Positions 8,643 through 16,826 of a stretch of DNA of 42,460 nucleotides are shown here, in pieces. The notes beneath the pieces are model-generated. The model was not told where the DNA came from, made no database searches, and saw nothing but the letters and a program-made list of their open reading frames with translations. Each line of letters begins with the position of its first letter. The stretch's first letter is position 1. The DNA is from Phycisphaerae bacterium (GTDB lineage: Bacteria; Planctomycetota; Phycisphaerae; UBA1845): NCBI GenBank assembly GCA_030429365.1, contig JAUIEW010000011.1, forward strand, positions 1 to 42,460, read 5' to 3'. A program made the translations under genes and the position numbers.

Positions 8643-8767
8643 AAAAAAATTCGACGTGATGTCGCACGCGAAGTACGCAATCACGTCGGCCCTATTCGAT
8701 GTCGAAACCCTTGGCGCTGCCATGTTGCCCATGAAGCGTGACATAGCACACGCTTGGGATGCCCCCT
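8643..8767 (-). ncRNA. Candidate small RNA or structured leader
   Basis: Read on the minus strand, a promoter-like pair (8774-8802) is followed by a stem-loop of AAGCGTG/CACGCTT arms (8734-8740 with 8749-8755), extended by CCC/GGG pairing beyond a bulge. A perfect 9-bp hairpin then follows (CGACGTGAT 8652-8660 with ATCACGTCG 8680-8688) and ends in a run of seven T residues (8643-8649). That is the layout of a small RNA of about 120 nt with a rho-independent terminator. It lies about 180 nt upstream of the VCBS gene, so a terminated leader of that gene is the alternative. No open frame of note fits it. Found by eye; expression is unknown. Confidence 0.33.
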
Positions 8768-8773
8768 GCGACA

Positions 8774-8802
8774 ATCAAAGCCAATTGGTTTGATTGTTTC
8801 AA
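8774..8802 (-). promoter_or_regulatory. Promoter-like pair over a near-perfect palindrome
   Basis: On the minus strand TTGAAA (8802-8797) and TTTGAT (8779-8774) are 17 nt apart. The interval is a palindrome: ACAATCAAA (8771-8779) pairs with TTTGATTGT (8789-8797) around CCAATTGG. Such an overlap suggests an operator on the promoter of the candidate small RNA. The -10 matches the consensus at only four of six positions. Confidence 0.3.
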
Positions 8803-9233
8803 TGGGGAATTTTACGTCATTGGCATCCGAGAACAGAATGTAAACATTTTTCAATCTGACTTTCAAAAGCCAGATGCGCACGATTGCAACTGCAATTTGA
8901 GGTTGCGCGCCCCGGATCGCGCTCGTGCAAATTTCTCGCCGTGTTAAAGGGTTGGTTTTGCAAATCGTGTGGATCTTTGCGCTGCGCGACGATGCTGGTT
9001 GGCGTTTCTCGATCAACCGGATTGCTCGCTTCACTCTGTTGCGGCAGCGCAATCAATCGGCCAAACTCGAATCGCCATGCAATCTGCGCGCTTCCTCACT
9101 CGACATCTTCGCCACCGCATAGAAACGGCGGGGCACAACGGGGTTCCGATAATTTGAGGCCCTCACTTCCCGAAAACACTTGTTCTGGACGCAAAAAATC
9201 TTCGTGGCGGCCGACGAAGTCGAACAAGACGGT
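8803..9233. other. Intergenic stretch without a recognised gene
   Basis: This about 430-bp stretch has only short overlapping frames on both strands. None has a ribosome site, signal peptide or family resemblance. It is more AT-rich at its left end (around 8800-8860) than the coding regions. I see no repeat, tRNA or mobile-element end in it. Confidence 0.4.
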
Positions 9234-9262
9234 TTCATTGCGGGTGACTGCAACGCTATAAT
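9234..9262 (+). promoter_or_regulatory. Likely promoter of the 479-aa GH16 gene
   Basis: A perfect TATAAT (9257-9262) follows a weak -35 (TTCATT, 9234-9239) at 17 bp. Transcription would start near 9269, about 60 nt before the ATG at 9330. The perfect -10 is unusual for this window. Confidence 0.5.
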
Positions 9263-9266
9263 CCAT

Positions 9267-9302
9267 GCCCCATCGCGGCTCCAATGCGTTCGACGATGGG
9301 GC
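9267..9302 (+). promoter_or_regulatory. Stem-loop at the 5' end of the GH16 mRNA
   Basis: GCCCCATCG (9267-9275) pairs perfectly with CGATGGGGC (9294-9302) around an 18-nt loop. The stem begins at the predicted transcription start and ends 13 nt before the AGGAG ribosome site at 9316. It could protect the 5' end or take part in control. Confidence 0.45.
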
Positions 9303-9329
9303 TTGAATCGCGAACAGGAGATCTGGCTG

Positions 9330-10769
9330 ATGGCTTTTCGCTCGTGGACACTCATGGCGGTACTCGTCGTTGCGAATAGCGCCGTCGATGCGTTCGGGCA
9401 ATGCCAGTTGGCCAACCCCAGTTTCGAGTTGGCGGACAACGGCCCGCCAACCTTCGCCGAGTGGAACCAGTTTGGCATTGTGGGCGGAACCGGAAGCCCC
9501 GTCGTCCATGGAAGCCGGTCAGCCGCCGTCAAAGGACCAAACCTTGGCGGGTGGGATATTTCAGCGTTCTGGCAGAGTCTCGATACCGCACCCGGTGAAC
9601 GATGGGTGGTCTCCGGGCGGGTGCTGCATTCGTCTTTGGACGTCTTAAACGGCAACGCAAAAGGTGTTGTCAATGTCGAATGGCGCGATGCCGGCGGCAA
9701 CTTAATCGACTTCGAATCGCATGACGTACTGCTGCCGACTGACTCGACCGATACGTGGCACGAGTTCTCGTTTACAACGCAGTTTGCACCGGCAGGGTCA
9801 GCCGCTGCCCGCCTCCTGCTGGCGTTTTTACAGAGTCCGGCGCAGGAAACCGGAACTGTTTTCTATGATTTGATCCAGTTCGATCGTGCAGGCCCGCCGA
9901 CGCGCGACGAGCAGCAATGGAGTGATTTCCCCGGCGGACGTGTCATCGATTTTGCAGGGCACGATTGGCGCGTTAAAGGTCCAGGTGTGTTTGGCCCCGG
10001 CCCGAGTTTCTTCGGCGACAGCGCGAACAATGTCTGGGTTGATGCTCAGGGCCAACTGCACCTGACGATCAAGAACATCGGCGGTACGTGGCAGAGCACC
10101 GAAGTGACACTCGAAGATCCGCTCGGTTATGGCGATTACATCTTCACGACCGTCGGGCAACTCGACCTGATGCCAGCGAACGTTGTGCTGGGGCTATTCC
10201 TTTGGCAATACCCGGTGTGTTACGATCCAGGCAATCCCTGGAATCTGCACAACGAAATCGATGTGGAGATCAGTCGGTGGGGAAATCCCGCAGATGACGT
10301 GGCTCAATTCGTCGTTCAGCCGTACTACGTCCCCAGCAACATCTCGCGATTTGATATCACTTATTCGAAAGGCGAAATGGTCAGTTATGCACTGCGCTGG
10401 CTGCCCGATCGCATCGAAGCGCGGGCCTGGCGCGGCGGACCGTCAGATGAATCGCCAGCAACGCTGATCGCGTCATGGGTGAACTCGGGGGCTTACCTTC
10501 CTCGGCCCGAACAGCCGCGCGTCCACATCAACCTTTGGCAGTTGGATGGGCCGCCCAACGACGGTCAGGATCAGGAAGTCGTGTTGAACACGTTTCGATT
10601 CGTGCCCATCTGCGTGGATCTGTTGGCCGACAAACGCGCCCATTGCTTCTTGGCGTGCATGGACGGCCCCTTCTCAATCCAACCATCGACGTGCGGCGAA
10701 TTCGACACCGACAACGATGGCGACATCGACCTCGTTGACTTTGCCGACCAACTCAACTCACTGCGCTAG
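9330..10769 (+). CDS. GH16-type glycoside hydrolase with N-terminal CBM-like module
   Basis: A 479-aa secreted protein. The start at ATG 9330 has AGGAG 9 nt upstream and a signal peptide ending near A-V-D-A-F-G. Residues about 24-190 form a CBM4/9-like jelly roll (opening with L-A-N-P-S-F-E-L). Residues about 205-425 are a GH16-like domain with N-E309-I-D311-V-E313, the nucleophile/helper/acid-base triad. The spacing ExDxE is the straight-strand form seen in lichenases and relatives, unlike the ExDxxE form in the other three GH16 proteins here. The C-terminus has one clear acidic loop (D-N-D-G-D-I-D-L-V-D-F-A); the first half of the tag is degenerate. The substrate is probably a beta-glucan, but this subgroup is poorly defined. 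Confidence 0.82.
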   Translation: MAFRSWTLMAVLVVANSAVDAFGQCQLANPSFELADNGPPTFAEWNQFGIVGGTGSPVVHGSRSAAVKGPNLGGWDISAFWQSLDTAPGERWVVSGRVLHSSLDVLNGNAKGVVNVEWRDAGGNLIDFESHDVLLPTDSTDTWHEFSFTTQFAPAGSAAARLLLAFLQSPAQETGTVFYDLIQFDRAGPPTRDEQQWSDFPGGRVIDFAGHDWRVKGPGVFGPGPSFFGDSANNVWVDAQGQLHLTIKNIGGTWQSTEVTLEDPLGYGDYIFTTVGQLDLMPANVVLGLFLWQYPVCYDPGNPWNLHNEIDVEISRWGNPADDVAQFVVQPYYVPSNISRFDITYSKGEMVSYALRWLPDRIEARAWRGGPSDESPATLIASWVNSGAYLPRPEQPRVHINLWQLDGPPNDGQDQEVVLNTFRFVPICVDLLADKRAHCFLACMDGPFSIQPSTCGEFDTDNDGDIDLVDFADQLNSLR

Positions 10770-10770
10770 A

Positions 10771-13080
10771 TCAATTCGCAGCCGTCGTCACCTTGGCTGT
10801 ATTCTTGGCGATTTCGAAATCGGCTTCGAGGCTGGCGTTTGAATCCGGACCGACCCAGACCTTGAACTTGCCCGGTTCGAGTCGATAAACACCGGCATTG
10901 TCGTAGAAGCCCAACTCATTTGCAGCAATCGTGAACTTCACCGACTGCGTCTCGCCAGGCTTGAGGTGAATCCGGCGGAATCGCTTCAATTCGCGGATCG
11001 GTCGCGTGATGGACGTCACCATGTCGCGCATGTAGACCTGAACCACTTCGTCACCAGCCACCTGTCCCGTGTTCGACACGTCCACGCTCAATTCAACTGC
11101 ATCGTTCGCATCAAACTGTTTCTGATTCAGCGCAAGGTTGGCGAATTCAAACGTCGTATAGCTCTTACCGTAGCCGAATGGGTAGAGCGGCGTCCACGCA
11201 ACATCGATGTACTTGGACGTGTAGCGCTCCGACGTTGGCGGGCGTCCGGTGTTTTCGTGAGCGTAATAGATCGGAACCTGCCCGACGTTTCTTGGCGTGG
11301 TCATGGGCATCTTGCCGCCCGGGTTGTAGGCGCCAAAGAGAACGTCGGCGATCGCATTGCCCGACTCCACGCCAAGATGCCACGCCATGATCATCGCGTC
11401 GGCATTTTCCGCAAGCCACGGGACGCTGAGTGGACGACCGGCCATCAACACTACCGCGGTCGGTTTCTTCAACTCGATGATCGCTTTGGCCAATTCAAGT
11501 TGAATTCCAGGAAGCCCCAGCGAAGATCGGCAATGCGCTTCACCCGAGAGATCTTCACTCTCGCCCAAAACGAGCACAACGTAATCGCTTTCCGAGGCGA
11601 TCTTCTTCGCTTCATCAAAACCGGAGCGATCCGACTCCAGGACGCCGCATCCACGGGCATGTTGCACACGAATCGCATTACCGGCTCGAGCCTTCATCCC
11701 CTCTTCAACCGTCACGACATCATCGGGTTCGCCGAAGACCGCCCATGTTCCCATCGGGTCTTTCTTCGAAGTCGCCAATGGTCCAATCACTGCAATGGAC
11801 TTGACACTCTTGGGAATGGGCAGCGTCTGATCTTCGTTGTTCAACAAGACGATGCTTTTTCGCGCAACATCGCGGGCGGCTGCCCGATGCTCCTTGCACA
11901 GGGTGAGGCGCTTCTGCTCTTTGGGATCGGCGTACGGTCGATCGAACAGCCCGAGGCGAAACTTGGCCTCCAGGACCCGGGCGACGTTTCGATCGACATC
12001 GGTCTCCTTAATCAAGCCGTTCGAGACCGCTTCCGCCAGATGGGTTCGAAACGAGAACGACGACATGTCCATGTCGATCCCGGCCAATAGTGCCTGACGG
12101 GCGGCGTCCGCATCGTCGGCAGCTGTCCCGTGGGCGACCATTTCGGTCGTCGAACTCCAGTCGCTGACGACGAAGCCGTCGAACGCCCAGCGTTTGCGCA
12201 GGATGTCATCGAGAATCATTTGATTGGCAGTGCACGGCGTCCCGTTGAGACTGTTGAACGCAGACATGATGGAACCGACGCCCGATTCGACGGCGGTCTT
12301 GAACGGCGGAAGATAGACGTTGTGCAGCGTCGTCTGCGAAATATCGACGGCGTTGTAATCGCGCCCGCCTTCGGCCCCACCATAGGCCACGAAGTGCTTG
12401 GCACAGGCAAGAATCGTATCCCTTGCCGTCAGATCATCGCCCTGAAATCCCTCAATGCGCGCCTTGGCCATCACCGAACCGAGATACGGATCTTCGCCGG
12501 CGCCCTCAGCCACGCGCCCCCAACGTGGATCGCGACCGATGTCCATCATGGGCGCAAACGTCCAATGCGTCCCTGCAGCCGCAGCTTCGATGGCGGAGAT
12601 GCGCGCTGACTGGCGGACGGCTTCAGGATCGAACGACGCGGTCTCCGCGAGCGGGATTGGGAAGATCGTTCGAAACCCGTGAATGACATCGTTGGCAAGT
12701 ATCAGCGGAATACCCAGTCGCGACTCATCGACCGCGACGTGTTGGAACTCGTTGGCGCGCTCAGCCGTCTTGATCCCTAGAAACGAACCAATCATCCCCG
12801 CGCGAACTTGGCCGGCGAGGTCGGCATACTTTTGTTCAGCGGTTTCGGGATTCGTCTCTTGATGAATACCGCCCCACATCTGGGTGAACTGTCCAAGTTT
12901 TTCTTCAAGCGTCATCTTGGCGATCAGTTGTTTGACCCGTTCGCTGGTGTCCGGTTTCTTTGCGGAAGCATCGACGGATTCTTGACCGACGGATTTCTCG
13001 GCGAAGGTGGTGGCGCAAGCGAAGAGCAAGACGAGAATTGGAAGGACCATTCTGGAAGGGGTGAACGCGCGTTTGGACAT
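10771..13080 (-). CDS. Secreted GH3 beta-glucosidase (BglX-like)
   Basis: A 769-aa protein, close in length to Escherichia coli BglX. A signal peptide is followed by the GH3 N-terminal barrel (M-T-L-E-E-K-L-G-Q-F), the nucleophile D307 in G-F-V-V-S-D-W, the GH3 C-terminal domain (V-L-G-E-S-E-D-L-S-G-E-A, L-G-L-P-G-I-Q) and a fibronectin-III-like end (V-S-N-T-G-x-V-A-G-D-E-V-V-Q-V-Y). It should release glucose from beta-linked oligosaccharides outside the cytoplasm, acting after the GH16 enzymes. The ATG at 13080 has GGAGGG 11 nt upstream. It is divergent from the sugar-importer operon, suggesting shared control. Its stop codon is one base away from that of the convergent GH16 gene, leaving no room for a terminator. 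Confidence 0.93.
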   Translation of the reverse strand: MSKRAFTPSRMVLPILVLLFACATTFAEKSVGQESVDASAKKPDTSERVKQLIAKMTLEEKLGQFTQMWGGIHQETNPETAEQKYADLAGQVRAGMIGSFLGIKTAERANEFQHVAVDESRLGIPLILANDVIHGFRTIFPIPLAETASFDPEAVRQSARISAIEAAAAGTHWTFAPMMDIGRDPRWGRVAEGAGEDPYLGSVMAKARIEGFQGDDLTARDTILACAKHFVAYGGAEGGRDYNAVDISQTTLHNVYLPPFKTAVESGVGSIMSAFNSLNGTPCTANQMILDDILRKRWAFDGFVVSDWSSTTEMVAHGTAADDADAARQALLAGIDMDMSSFSFRTHLAEAVSNGLIKETDVDRNVARVLEAKFRLGLFDRPYADPKEQKRLTLCKEHRAAARDVARKSIVLLNNEDQTLPIPKSVKSIAVIGPLATSKKDPMGTWAVFGEPDDVVTVEEGMKARAGNAIRVQHARGCGVLESDRSGFDEAKKIASESDYVVLVLGESEDLSGEAHCRSSLGLPGIQLELAKAIIELKKPTAVVLMAGRPLSVPWLAENADAMIMAWHLGVESGNAIADVLFGAYNPGGKMPMTTPRNVGQVPIYYAHENTGRPPTSERYTSKYIDVAWTPLYPFGYGKSYTTFEFANLALNQKQFDANDAVELSVDVSNTGQVAGDEVVQVYMRDMVTSITRPIRELKRFRRIHLKPGETQSVKFTIAANELGFYDNAGVYRLEPGKFKVWVGPDSNASLEADFEIAKNTAKVTTAAN

Positions 13081-13124
13081 GATGACTTGAACCCTCCGAA
13101 TTCACTCTGGCAAACCGAATCAAA

Positions 13125-13136
13125 TTAACCGGTTCA
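13125..13136. promoter_or_regulatory. Candidate LacI-type operator between GH3 and the importer
   Basis: TTAACCGGTTCA contains the symmetric core AACCGGTT (13127-13134) with a central CG, as is typical of LacI-family sites. On the minus strand it lies just after a weak TATACC -10 for the GH3 gene, where bound repressor would block initiation. A related AGTTTCAG is at 13200-13207 in the same 294-bp divergent region. Binding by the regulator at 16827 is inference. Confidence 0.35.
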
Positions 13137-13374
13137 GGTATAGCAAGATTCGCCCAAGTCGAAAAGGTACAACCCTCGCCCAATGGCGTGTTAAAAAACA
13201 GTTTCAGGTTGTTATCAAATGACCGTTGTGCTGCAATGGACCACCCAAATACCTCCGCCGTTTACTGCTCAATACCGGCGCAGGTTTGCGGAAAATGTGC
13301 ATCCGGACAAAATTCCTTTGTGCCACGGCATTGTCAGCCGTCGCCATTCGTTTGCCCCTCTGGATCGCAACGAG

Positions 13375-14838
13375 ATGAATGCGGTTCGAATACTCTTGCT
13401 TGCAAGCGTCGTGTTGGGGTTGGTGTTGCTGTGCCTCAACGCCCCTCCGCGCAGCGAGCCTGCGCCAGCCGCGTTCACACATGTTGTCTATTGGGAGAAA
13501 TGGTCCGGCTACGAGGCCCAGGCTGCCCGCGCGGTTGTCGATACATTCAACGCGACCATTGGAAAAGAACAGAAAATATTCGTCGAGTATGTCCCCGTCG
13601 CCAACGTCGATGTTAAAGCGCAGATCGCCATCGTTGGCGGCGACCCACCCGATGTGGTCGGTCTGTGGCAACGCAATGTGTCGGGTTTCGCAGCCGCCAA
13701 CGCATTGATCCCGCTTGATGAAATCGGAGACACTGATCCGGTTGAGACGATGACCATCGAGCGTCTTTGGAACGCCTGCAAGTACCATGACGAGTTGTTC
13801 GCCGTGCCTTCCACACCGGCAACCATCGCCCTTTACTGGAATCGCAGGCTATTTGCAGACTCTGCTCAAGCTCTGATTGACGCCGGTATGGACCCCAGCC
13901 AAGCGCCGCGCACGCTTGAAGAACTGAAACGTGCGTCCGAGATCCTTTCGGTGCGTGATGACAAGAATCGACTTGAACGCATGGGATATCTTCCGGGAAC
14001 GGCTGGCTCATTCGATTGGTATTGGCACACGTGGCCGACCTGGTGGGGTGTCACCTGGACCGATCCATCGACGGATCGCCTCGACGTTGCGCGCTTCGAC
14101 GTTGTCGAAGCCCATCGGTGGGTGCAATCCTACACCCGCGACTACGGGTTCAAGAATGTGCTGGACTTTGAATCGAAGCTCGGCGCATTTGGAGCGCCGG
14201 ACAATCCATTTCTGACCGGTGAAGTGGTTATGGTGCGACAGGGACCGTGGATGGCCCACCTGCTGCGCCGATTCAAACCCGACATGGATGTCGGCGTCGC
14301 ACCGTTTCCGACACGAAGCGGCGAGCCCATCGGTTTCTTTGAAATGGATGTCCTCGCAATTCCACGCGGCGCCAAGAATCCTCAAGCGGCATGGACGTTT
14401 GTCGATTGGCTCTACGCGGGCGAACCGATAACGATTTCAGGCTATCGAGAACTCGCCCCTTGGCTCGATGGCGCAACCCTGAAAGACGCGCTGGGTGATA
14501 CGGACCAATCCGAACTGCAATTGAAACCCATTGAGTGGCTGTGCTGGCTCCACGGGAAGAACAGCCCCCTCGCCGATCTTTCAGATGCATTCGTAAAAAC
14601 GCATCCCAACAAGGGCATCGACGTTCACGAATTCCTTGCTCGGCAAACACCAGCCGCCACCCTGCCGCCGCTACCCAACTGGTCAGAGTTGCTCTCCGAA
14701 TACCGCGCGGCATATGGTGAAGTCTGGATCAGCGATTGCGATGTCCAGGCGCGATTCGAAAAATGCCAACGGGAAATCGAGGCACTTACCAAGACATGCG
14801 TCGCCCGTTATCTGCGTTGGGGAGTGACCTACCCATGA
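13375..14838 (+). CDS. ABC transporter sugar-binding protein
   Basis: A 487-aa solute-binding protein of the MalE/UgpB-like class (SBP_bac_1). After a hydrophobic leader it has the typical A-F-T-H-V-V-Y-W-E-K-W-S-G start, G-G-D-P-P-D-V-V hinge segment and Y-W-N-R-R-L-F block. The leader contains Cys20 (V-L-L-C), which is not a canonical lipobox, so it may be released or membrane-anchored. It should capture oligosaccharides made by the GH16 enzymes and pass them to the two permeases. The start ATG 13375 is chosen for the leader; the ribosome site is weak. The last codons overlap the next gene (ATGA, 14835-14838). Confidence 0.9.
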   Translation: MNAVRILLLASVVLGLVLLCLNAPPRSEPAPAAFTHVVYWEKWSGYEAQAARAVVDTFNATIGKEQKIFVEYVPVANVDVKAQIAIVGGDPPDVVGLWQRNVSGFAAANALIPLDEIGDTDPVETMTIERLWNACKYHDELFAVPSTPATIALYWNRRLFADSAQALIDAGMDPSQAPRTLEELKRASEILSVRDDKNRLERMGYLPGTAGSFDWYWHTWPTWWGVTWTDPSTDRLDVARFDVVEAHRWVQSYTRDYGFKNVLDFESKLGAFGAPDNPFLTGEVVMVRQGPWMAHLLRRFKPDMDVGVAPFPTRSGEPIGFFEMDVLAIPRGAKNPQAAWTFVDWLYAGEPITISGYRELAPWLDGATLKDALGDTDQSELQLKPIEWLCWLHGKNSPLADLSDAFVKTHPNKGIDVHEFLARQTPAATLPPLPNWSELLSEYRAAYGEVWISDCDVQARFEKCQREIEALTKTCVARYLRWGVTYP

Positions 14839-15731
14839 GCGCTACCGAACGCGAAGGACGATGGTTGGATGTGCGGGCCACGCTCTGGTCGACGCCTTGG
14901 CTTGTCGGTGGACTTGTCTTCGTCCTCGCGCCCCTTGTCACGACGATCCTACTGAGCTTTTGCCAGTTCAACGGCATGCGCATGCCGGCATTTTGCGGGC
15001 TGGAGAATTGGTATGCGCTGTTCGATGACTCGGTTCTTGGGCTGACGCTTGCGAATACTTCGACATTTGCGCTGCTGACGCTGGGACTTGGCACGGTTGT
15101 GTCGCTGGCCACCGCGGTCGCATTGCACCATGCCAAGGTCGGCGCAACCTGGTGGCGCGTCTGCATGTTGGCGCCGACGATGACGCCGTTGGTGGCTGTC
15201 GGGATCATCTGGCGCTGGGCGCTCAACGGCGAGTACGGCTTGGTCAACAATTGCCTTGCATGGTTTGGAATTGACGGACCCAATTGGTTGCTCGACGCCA
15301 ACTGGACGCTGCCGAGCGTGGTCCTCATCAGCCTTTGGGGGGTCGGCCAATCAAGCCTGATCCTCCTGATCGGGATCTCCGACGTCCCGAAAACCCTGCA
15401 GGAGGCGGCGAAAACCGATGGGGCCAGCCCGATCGCCCAATTCCGCCTGATCACGCTGCCGATGATCGCGCCGCTAATTCTGTTCAATTTGCTCGTGGAC
15501 ATGCTCTACGTCTGGCAGACGTTTGCCGTTCCTTACATCATGCTGCCAGGCGGCGGACCCGGGCGCAAATGTTATTTCTTCACCATGTACATCTACGACA
15601 TGGCCTTTCGCTATCAACGATTCGGATACGCGTGCGCGTTGTGTTGTGTTGAGTTGCTGGTTGTGCTGATCCCACTGTTTATCGCCCGTATGTTAATTCG
15701 ACGACTTCCGATTGTTCCACACGCACTCTGA
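14835..15731 (+). CDS. ABC transporter permease, MalF/UgpA type
   Basis: A 298-aa inner-membrane permease with about six helices. The EAA loop that docks the ATPase is present: E-A-A-K-T-D-G-A-S-P-I-A-Q-F-R-L-I-T-L-P. It overlaps the binding-protein stop by 4 nt (ATGA) and the next permease start by 1 nt (TGATG), so the three genes are translationally coupled. With the partner permease it would form the channel for beta-glucan oligosaccharides. No ATPase gene is nearby; a shared MsmX/UgpC-type ATPase elsewhere in the genome is the usual solution. Confidence 0.93.
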   Translation: MSATEREGRWLDVRATLWSTPWLVGGLVFVLAPLVTTILLSFCQFNGMRMPAFCGLENWYALFDDSVLGLTLANTSTFALLTLGLGTVVSLATAVALHHAKVGATWWRVCMLAPTMTPLVAVGIIWRWALNGEYGLVNNCLAWFGIDGPNWLLDANWTLPSVVLISLWGVGQSSLILLIGISDVPKTLQEAAKTDGASPIAQFRLITLPMIAPLILFNLLVDMLYVWQTFAVPYIMLPGGGPGRKCYFFTMYIYDMAFRYQRFGYACALCCVELLVVLIPLFIARMLIRRLPIVPHAL

Positions 15732-16636
15732 TGAAGAAGGCCTCGCCCATTTCATTCGTCCGTACGCTTCCCGCGATCATCGTCTCGGCGATGTTTGTGT
15801 TTCCGTTGCTGTGGATGATCGCCACGAGTGCCAAGCCGATCGATGAGGTGCGGTCCGCGAATCTGAAACTGCTGCCCGAAGATGCAAGCCGCATTCCGCA
15901 GTACATCGTCGAAAACTACGACTCGGGTGTGTGGAAGGAACTGCCCGATGGTCGGCGCGTCAACGTCAGCGAAGGCGCATGGTCAACAGATGTTGTTGAT
16001 TTTCCCACGCAGTTTCGCAACACGGTGGTGGTGGCTTCGTTGAGCACGCTGGGACTCCTGCTGTCCAGTTCGATTGTCGCGTATGGCATGGTGTTCGTTC
16101 CTTGGCGCGGACGTCGATACATGCAGGCGCTGTTGTTTGTCGCGATGGCCATCCCCTTTCCAGTCATCATCATTCCGACTTACCTGCTCTTCAAATACCT
16201 CGGTTGGATTGGAACGCTCAAACCGTTGTGGCTACCCGCATGGTTCGGGGGCGCGTTTGGAATTTATCTCCTGATGCAGTTCTTCAAACGAATCCCCGAC
16301 GAGTATTTTGATGCCGGGCGCATCGACGGACTGTCCCATGCCGGTTTGTTTCGACACATCGTTTTACCGTTGAGCAGACCGGCGATCATTGTGGTCGGCA
16401 TGTTTCATCTGGCATTTGTGTGGAACGACTTTCTCGGACCACTGTTGTTCCTCCATCACGAATCGCAATTCACGCTTGCGATCGGGTTGCAGCGCCTCAT
16501 GCAGCAACATGGCGGGACGGCATGGAATACTTTGATGGCCGCCTGCACCATCTCGCTCATCCCACTTCTGTTGATATTCATCGCGGTCGAACCGCTGCTG
16601 ATGAACGCCCTGCGCACCGCGTTTCGCAAGGGATAG
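15731..16636 (+). CDS. ABC transporter permease, MalG/UgpE type
   Basis: A 301-aa membrane protein with an EAA-type loop (D-A-G-R-I-D-G-L-S-H-A-G-L-F-R-H-I-V-L-P). Between the first helix and the transmembrane core (residues about 35-95) is a polar loop with W-K-E-L-P-D-G-R-R-V-N-V-S-E, somewhat longer than in MalG and seen in some planctomycete homologues. It is the last gene of the importer operon. A 190-bp gap without an obvious terminator separates it from lacI, which has its own promoter-like sequence. Confidence 0.93.
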   Translation: MKKASPISFVRTLPAIIVSAMFVFPLLWMIATSAKPIDEVRSANLKLLPEDASRIPQYIVENYDSGVWKELPDGRRVNVSEGAWSTDVVDFPTQFRNTVVVASLSTLGLLLSSSIVAYGMVFVPWRGRRYMQALLFVAMAIPFPVIIIPTYLLFKYLGWIGTLKPLWLPAWFGGAFGIYLLMQFFKRIPDEYFDAGRIDGLSHAGLFRHIVLPLSRPAIIVVGMFHLAFVWNDFLGPLLFLHHESQFTLAIGLQRLMQQHGGTAWNTLMAACTISLIPLLLIFIAVEPLLMNALRTAFRKG

Positions 16637-16752
16637 ACGCCCGCCAGCCCTCGCCCAGCAGCCACCCAACACAGCCATAACCTTTTATTCCACATGATCT
16701 TACTGACGAGCCAACTTCACCAAAAAGAGTGAAACAACCGCGCCGAATTGTG

Positions 16753-16781
16753 TTGAAATCGTGGCCAGATTGCGGTATTGT
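16753..16781 (+). promoter_or_regulatory. Promoter of the lacI-family gene
   Basis: TTGAAA (16753-16758) and TATTGT (16776-16781) are separated by exactly 17 bp. Transcription would begin near 16788, about 40 nt before ATG 16827. Confidence 0.5.
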
Positions 16782-16790
16782 TGCCGATAC

Positions 16791-16805
16791 TGTTTCAGGT
16801 AAACA
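16791..16805. promoter_or_regulatory. Candidate autoregulatory operator of lacI
   Basis: TGTTTCAGGTAAACA is a TGTTT-N5-AAACA palindrome lying just after the predicted transcription start. An opposed half-site TGAAACA is at 16730-16736, upstream of the -35. The two matching halves, TGAAACA and TGTTTCA, are 61 bp apart and bracket the promoter, a spacing close to six helical turns. Autoregulation through looping is inference. Confidence 0.4.
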
Positions 16806-16826
16806 TTCAAACGCAAGGGCAATGAG

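Noticed and set aside
8593-9261. Small overlapping frames in the intergenic region before the first GH16 gene
   Set aside because: None has a ribosome site, leader or family resemblance, and they overlap each other on both strands. Non-coding structure explains the region better.
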